From Budorcas taxicolor (Eukaryota > Chordata > Mammalia > Artiodactyla > Bovidae), in the NCBI RefSeq assembly GCF_023091745.1, contig NC_068926.1, positions 46,896,001 through 46,960,000 on the forward strand: a stretch of 64,000 nucleotides of DNA. Reading direction: 5' to 3'. How positions within the stretch are numbered: position 1 is the stretch's first letter; every line of letters starts with the position of its first letter. The notes beneath the pieces were generated by a model. The model was not told the DNA's origin, made no database searches, and saw nothing but the letters and a program-made list of their open reading frames with translations. Shown here piece by piece: positions 10,618 through 20,677 of this stretch. Both the position numbers and the translations under genes were made by a program.

Positions 10618-10916
10618 TATTTGGCTGCTCTGGGTCTTCGTTGTGGCATGTAGGCTCCTCCTTTGCAGCACATGGACTTTTTCTCTAGCTGTGGCATGTG
10701 GGGGCTTCTCTCTAGTCACAACATGGCTTTCTCTTATTGCACAGCACGGGGTCTAGACTGCACAAGTTCATCAGTTGCAGTGTGGGCTGCTCTAGTTGTG
10801 GCACATGAGCTTACTTGCCCTGTGACATGTGGAATCTTCCCAGACTAGGGTTAGAACCCATGTCCCCTGCATTGGAAGGTGTATTCCTAACCACTGGATC
10901 AGCAGGGAAATTCCAA
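10618..10916 (-). mobile_element. CHR-type tRNA SINE, full length
   Basis: The reverse complement of the longer CHR form: several 'gttgtggcatgtgggg'-like units, then 'cccatgtcccctgcattgga' and 'accactggatcagcagggaa'. It lies inside the L1 relic. The frame at 10663-10848 is an artefact of this repeat. Confidence 0.85.
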
Positions 10917-11513
10917 CAATTTTAAATGTCATTTCGTCTAAATTAATTCATAAATTGAAAGTATTCCAATTAAATCTTTTATTGGGGAGATTTTTTAAAT
11001 GATCATATTATTTATATCAGAGGATAAATTAGAACAGCCCTCATAAAGAAAGGAAAATAATAACAAGACACTAGCTTTTCTCACCAAGTATGAAAACTTG
11101 ATTCCAAACAAAATGGTATTGACATTGGAATTGACAAATAGACCATTGGGGAAGAATGATCAATAAGAAATGGATATCAGTATAAATGAAATCTGATAGA
11201 GCAAAGGTGATTTTTCAGTTGAATAAGAAAAAAGATTTTAAAATAAATGAGTGGCACAGTCAGTGTAATACCTCATTGCGTATTTAACTTACAATGTATA
11301 CAAATTCAAATTCCTGATGAATTAAAGATTTGAGTGTAAAAAATAAACACAAATATTTGAAGAAAATTTGGGAGATTCCAAGTTGCAGCCTAAGGGTTCA
11401 GGAAGTCTTTACAACTTAGAAAACCCAGGAAATATATTAAGTTGGTGCAAACATAATTTGGTTTAGGATCATGAATTTTAAATTATTATAACTAGGCTCC
11501 AAACATATCTTTA

Positions 11514-12553
11514 TTAATCAAAATAGGAACCATTACATTCAACACATTCTTGTCAATGCAAAATAAGTAGGTTAAAAATCTGTGCTTGAGGATTTGACAA
11601 ACGCTTGGAAAGCATTTTTTGCCTCTTGCTGGTTATGGAAGCATTTTCCCTGCAAAAAATTGTCAAGATGCTTGAAGAAGTGGGAGTCAGTTGGCAGGAG
11701 TCAGGTGAGGCAAAGCTTCATAGCCCAATTCATTCAACTTTTGAAGTGTGGGTTGTGTGACTTGCGGGCTTTGTCATGGAGAAGAATTAGGTCCATTCTG
11801 TTGACCAATGCTGGCTACAGGCACTGCAGTTTTTGGTGCATCTCATCAATTTGCTGAGTGTTCTTCTCAGATGAGAAGAACAGGATCCAGAAGGGTGTAG
11901 TGGATCAAGCTGACAGCAGACCACCAAGCAGTGACCATGACGCTTTTTGGTGCAGGTTTAACTTTGGGAAGTGCTTTGGAGCTTCTTTTCGGTTCAGTTA
12001 TTGAGCTGGTTGTCAACGGCTGTCATATAAAATCCACTTTTTGTCGCACATCACAATTTAGTTGAGAAATAGTTCATCATTGTTGCACAAAATAAGAAAA
12101 GACAATACTTTATTTTTTCTTTTTTTCTTTTCTTTTTTATTTTTTTAAATAAGACAACACTTTAAAATGATGATATTTTTGATTTGTGGTCAGCTCATGA
12201 GGCACCTACTTATCAAGCTTTTTCACTTTTCCAATTTGCTTCCAATGCCAGATGACCAGAGAATGGTCCATGTTGAGTTCTTTAACAACTTCTCATATAG
12301 TTGTAAGAGGATCAGCTTTGATGATCCTCCCAATTGGTCATTGTCAAGTTCCAATGGCCACCCGCTAGACTCCCCAACTTCAAGGTTCTCGTCTCCTTTG
12401 CAAAACTTCTTGAACCATCAGTGGACTGTGTATTTGTTAGCAGTTCCTAAGCCAAATGCGTTGTTGATATTGCGAGTTGTCTCCGGTGCTTTATGACCCA
12501 TTTTCAACTCAAATAAGAAAATCACTTGAATTTTCCTTTTGTCTAACATCATT
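11514..12553 (-). pseudogene. Mariner transposase pseudogene
   Basis: The minus-strand start is the paired ATG at about 12548-12553, followed by a frame with 'KIQVIFLFELKMGHKAPETT', 'RNINNAFG', 'WFKKFCKGDE' and 'LDNDQL'. These match the N-terminal helix-turn-helix of Hsmar1/cecropia-group transposases. The 'HD.AR' catalytic block is readable near 11776, and the C-terminal 'ECVECNGSYFD' ends at a TAA at 11514-11516. It is dead: a TGA replaces a conserved Trp codon (12418-12420), a 39-bp A-rich insertion splits the frame near 12112-12150, and a deletion near 11690-11705 removes part of the block before the third catalytic Asp. The family makes a cut-and-paste DDD transposase of about 340 residues. 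The frames 11582-11857 and 12167-12496 on the plus strand are antisense shadows. Confidence 0.85.
12099..12163 (-). repeat. Orphan poly(A) insertion with target-site duplication
   Basis: A 39-bp T-rich tract (12112-12150) is flanked by 'aagacaatacttt' (12099-12111) and 'aagacaacacttt' (12151-12163), 13 bp with one mismatch. Removing the tract and one repeat restores the transposase sequence. On the minus strand the insert is an A-rich tail without any element body. Confidence 0.75.
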
Positions 12554-12649
12554 TTCCTAGTCTAAAATAAATATAAAATGAACAGCAAGTAAGAAGCCAT
12601 TAGCAGAAAAAAAAAAAAAAAGCAAGAAATGAACATTAAAATGATGTAT

Positions 12650-12854
12650 GAAGTGAAGTCGCTCAGTCGTGTCCGGCTCTTTGCGACCCCATGGACTACA
12701 TGGAGCCTACCAGGCTCCTCTGTCCATGGGATTTTCCAGGCAATAGTACTGGAGTGGATTGCCATTTCCTTCTCCAGGGGATCTTCCCAACCCAGGGACT
12801 GAACCCAGTTCTCCCGCATTGTAGACAGACGCTTAACCGTCTGAGCCACCAGGG
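12650..12854 (-). mobile_element. Bov-tA SINE inside mariner, 11-bp TSD
   Basis: The reverse complement of a full Bov-tA, from 'gaagtgaagtcgctcagtcg' to 'tctgagccaccaggg'. The target-site duplication 'aaatgatgtat' is perfect at 12639-12649 and 12855-12865, both in mariner sequence. Confidence 0.95.
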
Positions 12855-12962
12855 AAATGATGTATAAGTAACCACATTTATCTAAGAATGTATTCCATTA
12901 TCAAACAGCAACGTTCAACCATGCAAAGTCAAAATTACTTTTCTACCTACCTAATATATATA

Positions 12963-13174
12963 GGCTTCCCTGATGGCTCAGATGGTAAAGAATCTGCCTG
13001 CAATGCAGGAAACCTGGGTTCAATTCCTGGGTTGCGAAGATTCCCCAGGAGAAGAGCAAGGCAACCCACTCCAGTACTCTTGCCTGGAAAATCCCAATGG
13101 ACAGAGGAGCCTGACAGACTACAGTCCATGGGGTCGCAAAGAGTCAGACACCACTGAGTGACAAAGCACAGCAC
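12963..13174 (+). mobile_element. Bov-tA SINE next to the mariner end
   Basis: 'ggcttccctgatggctcag' to 'cagacaccactgagtgacaa'. It starts only eight bases after the mariner terminal repeat and is followed by a TG/TA-rich run. Confidence 0.92.
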
Positions 13175-13175
13175 A

Positions 13176-13250
13176 ATATATATGTATATATGTGTGTGTG
13201 TGTGTATATGTACAGAGTATATATGTGTGTGTGTATATATATAAATATAT
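13176..13250. repeat. TA/TG microsatellite
   Basis: Interrupted alternating TATATG, TGTGTG and TATATA runs downstream of the Bov-tA. Confidence 0.8.
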
Positions 13251-13440
13251 TTAAAGATCTAAGATTTTTGTTCAGCAAAGTGTATCATGAATAAAATACA
13301 AGACGAAATGATGTTTTGGAGCAACAACCTGTACCATAGATGAGCAAGAAAAGGATATGAATAAACATTTTGGAAAGGAACATTAAAATGGCCAATAAGA
13401 TGTTAAATCTTCCAAGTAGTAAAATGCAAAAGTCAATAAC

Positions 13441-13790
13441 ATCAGAGACAGAAAGGAAAGTAACTACAAGGCAGAAAAAGTGTTATGTCTCCAGGACTGC
13501 TTATCAAAACAATATCAGATGATTCAACCTCAACACTGAAAGCTAGAAGTCAGGGACGAGTATCTTCAACATCTCAAAGGAAAGTGGTTTCCAACCTAAA
13601 ATGTTCCGCTTACTCTCTCTATTGATCAAGTCAAAGGGTGAAAGGAAGATGCTTGAGAAATGCAGAGAATTGATAATTTACTCCCTTTTCTCAGGAAGCG
13701 ACTGTAGAATGTGTTTCACCAAACCAATAATGGAATATACTGAGAAAATGCCTTAACTATTATAGAATAATAGTTAAGGGAAATTCCAAG
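13441..13790 (+). mobile_element. Old L1M-like 3' segment
   Basis: 'actgaaagctagaagtcagg' and 'ttctcaggaagcgactgtag' resemble an L1M segment found in many mammals. The similarity is degraded. A perfect 13-bp inverted repeat lies at 13751-13779. Confidence 0.4.
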
Positions 13791-14282
13791 ATGATAATTT
13801 GAGGAGGACTTGAGACAACTGTGGTTGTGCAGCCTTGAAGACCCGTTGGTTCAGAGGTAGTGGCAACTTTCTTCACATCTCATTGGCCAGAAAGCGTGAC
13901 ATGTCCTTTTATGAACCAATCATTAGCAAGAATGTGATGTATCCCTAAGATACAGCCTGACTTCCCGAGCTGAATGCGGGAGGTGTGGAGGTGCATACAG
14001 TGTTGAACAAAGTCAGGTTCTGTTTGGCAGTAAGAGAAGAGGGTATTAGATGCTGGTTAAGCCAGGAACAATATCTGCTCCAACACTACAATCATACATG
14101 AATATATAGGTGTATGTGTGTATTCCAGATCACTGAATCTCTTCTAATAAGCTATATATAAAACTGTGTCAGTGCTAAACTGTTTTAATTGTTATTGGGT
14201 TTTTTAAATGCATTTTTGATATCCGATGAAGCATTTTGCTCTCTTGCTTTATTTTCCTTACTGGTGAGTTGAAACACATACC
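13791..14282. other. No gene recognised
   Basis: Sequence without a recognisable family. A segment around 13885 ('ctcattggccagaaagcgtg') looks like an old repeat, but I cannot name it. Confidence 0.3.
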
Positions 14283-15156
14283 TAAAGAAGAATTAATATA
14301 AATTATTCACAAACTTGAAAAAAATAGGAAGGATCATTTGCCAAAGTGTTGGGGATTTTGTTTTGTTTTGTTTTTTACAAAGCTAGCAAAATCAGTCAAA
14401 GCTATCACAAGAAAAATACAGACCAATGTACTTTATGAAATAGGTACAAAAATCCCCAATACTAGCAAACTGAATCCAGGGCATGTAAAAAAGATTATAC
14501 ACCATGACCAAGTGGGATTTATCCCAGGGATGCAAGGTAGATTTAACATCCACAAATCAATTAATGTAACATACCATATCCATAGATTAAAGGGCCAAAA
14601 CCATATGGTCATTTTAATATATTCAGAAAAAGGATTTGACAGAATTCAACATCCTCTCATGATAGAACACTTGACAGACTAGCAATGGGAAGGACCTTCT
14701 TCAGTCTGATAAAGGGGATCCATGAAAAAAGCCACAGCTAGCATATGTCAAGTAAAAGGCTGCTTTCCTCCTAGGATCAGGAACAAGACAGGAATGTCTG
14801 CTCTTGCCACTTCTATTCAACATTGCGTTAGAAGTTCTGGTCAGGATAATTAACAAGAAAATGGAGGGAAAAGGCATTCAAATTGGAAATAAAGTAATAA
14901 GACTTCTTCTATTTGCAGATGCTGAAATTTTGTATATAGACAATCCTAAGGAATCCAGAAAAACTATTAGAACTAATAAAGAGGTTCAGTATAGTCATGT
15001 GATACAATATCAATATACAAAAATTAGCTGTATTGCTATACACCAACAATGAATAAACCATAAATAAAATTTAAAAACAATTCTGTTTACATAGCATCAA
15101 AAAGGATAAAATAATTAGGAATTACCTAACAAAAGAAGTATAAAGTACATACTTTG

Positions 15157-15362
15157 GGGCTTCCCTGGTGGCTCAGATGGTAAAGAATCTGCCTGCAATG
15201 CAGGAGATCCAGATTCAATCCCTCAGTCGGGAAGATCCCTTGGAGAAGGGAATGGTTACCTCCTCCAGTATTCTTGCCTGGGAAATCTCATGGACAGAGG
15301 AGCCTGGCAGGCTACAGTCAATGGTGTCACAAAGAGTTGGACACAACTCATCGAGTAACACT
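15157..15362 (+). mobile_element. Bov-tA SINE inside L1
   Basis: 'gggcttccctggtggctcag' to 'gttggacacaactcatcgag', flanked on both sides by L1 sequence. Confidence 0.92.
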
Positions 15363-15680
15363 TTTGCTATTTTCTTTCACTTCACTTTGACTATTTAAAA
15401 ATATTAAATATTTTCATATTTGAAAGGATATCTAAGAAAAGGTATAGTATGCAATGTTCATGGTTCAGAAGATTTATATTGTTAAGATGAAAATACCCCC
15501 TGGCTGATCTAGACATTTAAAACCATCCTTATTAAAATTCCACCTGGCTTCTTTGCAAAAGTTGACAAGATAGCTCTTAAACATACATGAAAATATAAGA
15601 GACTCCCAAATGGGCAGAACAGTCTTGAAAATGAGGAACAAAGTTGATGGACTTATAATTCCTGATTTTGAATTTTACTA

Positions 15681-16813
15681 TGGCATCACTGACTCAATGG
15701 ACTTGAGTCTGAGTGAACTCCGGGAGTTGGTGATGGACACGGAGGCCTGGCATGCTGCAATTCATGGGGTCGCAAAGAGTTGGACACAACTGAGTGGCTG
15801 AACTGAACTGACCTGCCTCTTGAGAAATCTGTATGCAGGCCAGGAAGCAACAGTTAGAACTGGACATGGAACAACAGACTGGTTCCAAATAGGAAAAGGA
15901 GTTCGTCAAGGCTGTATATTGTCACGCTGCTTATTTAACTTATATGCAGAGTACATTATGAGAAATGCTGGGCTGGATGAAGCACAAGCTAGAATCAAGA
16001 TTACTGGAAGAAATATCAATAACCTCAGATATGCAGATGACACCAACTTTATGGCAGAAAGTGAAGAGGAACTAAAGAGCCTCTTGATGAAAGTGAAAGA
16101 GGAGAGTGAAAAAGTTGGCTTAAAGCTCAACATTCAGAATACGAAGATCATGGCATCTGGTCCCATCACTTCATGGGAAATAGATGGAGACACAGTGGAA
16201 ACAGTGGCTGAATTTATTTTTCTGGGCTCCAAAATCACTGCAGATGGTGATTGCAGCCTTGAAATTAAAAGATGCTTACTCCTTGGCAGGAAAGTTATGA
16301 CCAACCTAGATAGCATATTGAAAAGCAGAGACATTACTTTGCCAACAAAGGTCCGTCTAGTCAAGGCTATCGTTTTTCCAGTAGTCATGTATGGATGTGA
16401 GAATTGGACTATAAAGAAAGCTGAGTGCTGAAGAATTGATGCATTTGAACTGTGGTGTTGGAGAAGACTCTTGAGAGTCTCTTGGACTGCAAGGAGATCC
16501 AGCCAGTCCATCCTAAACGAGATCAGTCCTGGGTGTCCATTAAAAGGACTGATGCTGAAGCTGAAACTCCAATACTTTGGGCACCTGATGTGAAGAGCTG
16601 ACTCATTTGAAAAGACCCTGATGCTGGGAAAGATTGAGGGCAGGAGGAGAAGGGGACAACAGAGGATAAGATGGTTTGATGGCATCACTGACTCAATGGA
16701 CATGAGTTTGGGTAAACTCCAGGAGTTGGTGATGGACTGGGGGGCCTGGCGTGCTGCAGTTCATGGGGTCTCAAAGAGTCGGACATGACTGAGCGACAGA
16801 ACTGAACTGAACT
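15681..16813 (+). mobile_element. Chimeric BovB: extra 3' end fused to a longer copy
   Basis: 15681-15809 is a 129-bp BovB 3' terminus ('ggcatcactgactcaatgga' to 'ggctgaactgaactga'). It runs directly into an internal BovB segment ('cctgcctcttgagaaatctg') that continues for about 1 kb to a second 3' terminus. The frame 15820-16431 holds 'GVRQGCILSRCLFNLYAEYI', 'LRYADDTNFMAE' and 'GSKITADGDC', so it carries the YADD palm motif but lacks the N-terminal half and ends at a stop near 16431. The whole block sits in L1 without an obvious target-site duplication. Confidence 0.9.
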
Positions 16814-18077
16814 GAACAAAGCTATAGTAATTAAGATAGTGTGGTACTGGTGTTATGATAGACATTGATCAGTGAAACAGAACTGAAAATTCAGCAATAA
16901 ACCCTTACCTATTTGTCAACTATTTTTTCAAAAGTTTGGCACAATAATTTAAGGAGGAAAGAATATCTCTTCGACAAAGAGCATTAGGATAAATGAATAT
17001 CCACATGGAAATGAATGAAATTAAACCCTATCTTACATAGCTTACAAAAATTAACTCAAAATGGATTAAAGATCTAAATGTAAGACCTAAAACTATAAAA
17101 ATCTCAGGAAAAAACATAGAAGTAAATTTTCCTGACTTTGGAGTAAGCCATGGTTTCTTAACTATGACACCCAAAATATAAACACAATTTGAAAGAGGTA
17201 AATTCAACTTCATCAATTTTTTAAAAAATGAGCTTCGAAAGACATTGTCAAGAAAGTGAAAAGACAAATCACAGAGAAAGGTAAGACATGTATAAATCAT
17301 ATTTTTGATTAGGGAATGGTATCTAGAATATATAAAGAGCTCTGATAACTCAATAATAAAAAAGACAAATAGCCTTATTAGAAATGGACAAAGACGACAT
17401 AGAGAAAGAAAATTTAGAAAGAGCCAAAAAGCATATGAAAAGATACTCAGTGTTATTAGACATCAAGAAAATTCAGATCAAATCCACATGAGATAGATAC
17501 CACTTCACACTCACTGGGGAATTATAATAAAAAGACAAGTGTTCAGGAGGATGTGAAGAAATAGGTTCCTTCATATATGGCTGACAGGAATGTAAATTGT
17601 GCAGCTGCTTTGAAAAATAGTCTAAAATTTCTTCAATAGATTAAACATGGAGGCATCCATGACTGACCCAGAAATTCTACACTTAGATTTATACCCAAGA
17701 GAAATGAGAACATACCCGTGCAAAAACGTGTATGGGAATACTTATAACAGCATTATTTACAAAACTAAAAACATGGAAACAACTCAAATATCCATCAACT
17801 GATACATGGATAAACAAAATGTGGTCTCTCCATACAGTGGAATATTATTTGGAAATATAAGGGATGAAGTGCTGACACACGCTACTTTGTTGGGTATACC
17901 TCAAAAACATGATGCTAAATGAAGGAAGACAAAGGACGAAAAAATTAAAGGATTCCGTATATAGGAGTGTCCAGAATATGTGAATCTATAGTGATAGAAA
18001 TTAGGTTATTTATTGTGTAGGAAAATAAATTGAGGTAAAATTAGAAGTGACTGTTCATGTACGCAGGGTTCCTTTCG

Positions 18078-18173
18078 GGGGTGACGGAGGAGCCTGGTGG
18101 GCTGCCGTCTATGGGGTTGCACAGAGTCGGACACGACTGAAGCGACTTAGCAGCAGCAGCAGCAGCAGCAGCA
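18078..18173 (+). mobile_element. Bov-A2 SINE, 3' half
   Basis: 'ggaggagcctggtgggctgc', 'cgtctatggggttgcacaga' and a terminal (AGC)n run. The first monomer is missing. The L1 3' sequence continues on both sides. Confidence 0.9.
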
Positions 18174-18262
18174 ATGAAAATGCTCTAAAACTGTGGTGAC
18201 CTCACAGCTCTGAAGATACTAAAAGCCATTGAATTTCACACTTTCAATGTGCAAATGATAGG

Positions 18263-18664
18263 AGACCCCAATTAAGCTGTTACGGAGATAAAATGAGATA
18301 ATGTAGACAAATGTTTGGCACCGTATCTGGTAGACCCAAAATTCCCTTTAAAAGACAGTCATAACTTGCAAAGATGCTATTACCAGCATTAAGCTCCAGG
18401 AAAAGTCCTGTTGTGATTGGTGATGTATGAAATGGACGTGTTTATTTAGAGGAAACTGACATCTTTATAAAGTTTAGTTTTTCCATCTAAAAGAATGATG
18501 GTGAGTCACTCCAGTATTTAGTTCACTTAAGTCATACAAGATGGACTATGTCACTGCTCATCTGAATCCCTCAGCGTGCCCAACATTTATCATTAACTTC
18601 CACTTAAACTATGCCTTCATTGTTTGCCTCATCACCGTTCTGATAATATAGAATTTTTTATTGA
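18263..18664. other. No gene or repeat recognised
   Basis: Sequence between the L1 end and a MIR, without identifiable structure. Confidence 0.4.
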
Positions 18665-18855
18665 ACGTTTGCTTTGTATCAGGCACTTGCTAAGTGGCTT
18701 AGGAATAGGATTCATTTACTTCTCACCACACCCCTGCCAGCTAAGCCCTGTTATTATCTCTACTTTTCAGATGAAGAAACAATTTGTCCATAGAGACAAT
18801 TGAAGATTTTTGAGTCCAGATCTCTTTGAGCCTAAAGTGCACGCTCTTAATTGCT
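18665..18855 (-). mobile_element. MIR SINE
   Basis: The reverse complement of MIR: 'tgctttgtatcaggcacttg', 'gttattatctctacttttca', 'gatgaagaaac' and 'aagtgcacgctcttaattg'. Confidence 0.7.
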
Positions 18856-19107
18856 AAGTGATCCACCCTTTTAAGCAAAAAAACCTGCACACGTGTTTGT
18901 ATTTCTCTGCTTAAATAAATACACATATTTCAGTGCACAGAACATCAAGACATCGCAACCATGCTGACACAAATCTCAATGTAATACTTGATGGGTGTTT
19001 TGTTCTGTATGAATCTATTAATACACAGAAATGACAATGTGGAAATTCACATAAAGTAATTAATGTTACTTGTGTGTTCCTTGACTGTTACTTGATTTGG
19101 GTTTGAA
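18856..19107. other. No gene recognised
   Basis: Nothing identifiable. Confidence 0.4.
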
Positions 19108-19292
19108 AGGAGTGAAAGTGAAAGTCACTCAGTCCTGTCTGACTATGACCCCCATGGACTATACAGTCCATGGAATTCTCCAGGCCAGAATACTGGAGTG
19201 GGTAGCCTTTCCCTTCTCCAGGGGATCTTCTCAACCCAGGGATTGAACCCAGGTCTCCTTCATTGCAGGCGGATTCTTTACCAACTGAACTA
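19108..19292 (-). mobile_element. Bov-tA SINE
   Basis: The reverse complement, from 'gtgaaagtcactcagtcctg' to 'ggattctttaccaactgaac'. The distal head is lost. Confidence 0.88.
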
Positions 19293-19850
19293 TTTAAAAA
19301 ATGAAACACTTTCGAGAGATGTGAGACCATAATGAAGTAGGTGGTTGACAACATTGTGAGCACAAGCAAAATATACCAATTTCATAGATGTCCATTCTAT
19401 ATTTACCATACTTTTATATGCAACTCCTGTTAGGATCTTAGAGGGCTTTCCAAATCTGACCTCATTACTCTTCTCTTTTAGATCAGGTTCATTTCTTTTC
19501 CATGCCAATCCTTTTTGCTCCTTGAGGAGATTTGATATAATAAATTAAGGGAATGATTCTTACACCCTAAGTTGATAAGAGCTAAGCATGAAATAATTGA
19601 TCATTCTACTCAAATCTGACTTCTAGTCATTACCTCCAAGAAGAACTCAGTGTGAATCAACTTCTACCTAAAAACCACAAAGAACAAATGTTGTTGAAAT
19701 ACTGGCTCTGTGGAAACAACAGAAATGTCTGTTGGTGGAGAATGTTTGAATGAATTAAGCCATGGATGGTAGTAATTCACAGAGCTGTTAAAATTTATGT
19801 GCAGGCCTATGTTTACTGGCATCCAAAAAAGGTACACAATTCACTTACTA
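19293..19850. other. No gene recognised
   Basis: No recognised repeat and no coding-like open frame between the SINE and the BovB copy. Confidence 0.4.
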
Positions 19851-20524
19851 AACGAAGATCATGGCATCTGGTCCCATCACTTCATGGGAAATAGATGGGG
19901 AAACAGTAGAAACAGCATCAGACTTTATTTTTGGGGCTCCAAAATCACTGCAGATGGTGACTGAAGCCATAAAATTAAAAGACGCTTACTCCCTGGAAGA
20001 AAGTTATGACCAACCTAGATATCATATTCAAAAGCAGAGACATTACTTTGCCAATAAAGGTCGGTCTAGTCAAGGCTATGGTTTTTCCTGTGGTCATGTA
20101 TGGATGTGAGAGTTGGACTGTGAGGAAAGCAGATCACCGAAGAATTGATGCTTTTGAACTGCGGTGTTGGAGAGGACTCTTGAGCATCCCTTGGACTGCA
20201 AGGAGATCCAACCAGTGTATTCTGAAGGAGATCAGTCCTGAGTGTTCTTCGGAAGGAATGATGCTAAAGCTGAAACTCCAGTACTTTGGCCACCTCATGC
20301 GAAGAGTTGACTCATTGGAAAAGACTCTGATGCTAGGAGGGATTGGGGGCAGGAGGGAAAGGGGACGACAGAGGATGAGATGGCTGGATGGCATCACTGA
20401 CTTGATGGACGTGAGTTTGAGTGAACTCCGGGAGATGGTGATGGACAGGGAGGCCTGGTGTGCTACGATTCATGGGGTCGCAAGGAGTCGGACACGACTG
20501 AGCGACTGAACTGAACTGAACTGA
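19851..20524 (+). mobile_element. BovB LINE 3' end
   Basis: 5'-truncated at 'acgaagatcatggcatctgg'. Frame 20006-20509 carries the ORF2 C-terminal blocks 'MTNLDIIFKSRDITLP', 'LKLQYFGHLMRR' and 'MDREAW'. It ends in 'gagcgactgaactgaactga'. The reverse transcriptase core is absent. Confidence 0.95.
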
Positions 20525-20633
20525 AAAGCTACTTCTGTGTAAGACAATCCTTCTTTAGTATCTCTCTCTTCCTCTCCTTTACTCTCCAGAATCTCATTCT
20601 CTCTTTCTCTCCATATACTTAGAACTATATCCT

Positions 20634-20634
<1 letters not shown>

Positions 20635-20675
<41 letters not shown>
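20635..20675. repeat. (GT)n microsatellite
   Basis: An uninterrupted 41-bp GT run. It generates the false Thr-His repeat frames on the minus strand. Confidence 0.98.

Positions 20676-20677
<2 letters not shown>

Larger units (their letters stand above)
11437..12954 (-). mobile_element. Hsmar1-like mariner, near full length, nested
   Basis: The left terminal repeat 'ttaagttggtgcaaacataa' pairs with the right end 'aaaattacttttctacctac' + 'ctaa'. Both are degraded forms of the mammalian Hsmar1 end, and each is flanked by TA (11435-11436 and 12955-12956). The interior holds a transposase pseudogene on the minus strand. Removing the Bov-tA at 12650-12854 with its duplicated target, and the poly(T) tract with its duplicated target, leaves about 1.25 kb, close to a full-length mariner. 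Confidence 0.85.
10508..13440 (+). mobile_element. L1 ORF2 3' relic carrying nested insertions
   Basis: Several L1 ORF2 landmarks appear in order: 'cctgaataaatgggagg' (about 10574), 'aaattaattcataaattgaa' (about 10940), 'attaaagatttgagtgtaaa' (about 11322) and 'atgaataaacattttggaaa' (about 13358). Between them lie a CHR SINE (10618-10916), a mariner (11437-12954) and a Bov-tA (12963-13174). The L1 is therefore the oldest layer. No open frame survives. Confidence 0.7.
14283..18262 (+). mobile_element. L1 ORF2 and 3' end relic with three nested insertions
   Basis: ORF2 landmarks include 'DQVGFIPGMQGRFNIHKSIN' (frame 14338-14682) and the reverse transcriptase region around 14804-15052, where the expected FADD reads 'FADAEI'. 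Further on are 'aaagctatagtaattaagat' (from 16819) and the 3' part ending near 18262 ('gccattgaatttcacacttt'). It is interrupted by a Bov-tA (15157-15362), a chimeric BovB (15681-16813) and half a Bov-A2 (18078-18173). Many stops and frameshifts show it cannot encode a working reverse transcriptase. Confidence 0.85.

Noticed and set aside
15820..16431. 203-residue frame as a working reverse transcriptase gene
   Set aside because: It is a piece of a BovB relic without the N-terminal half or endonuclease, ending in a premature stop.
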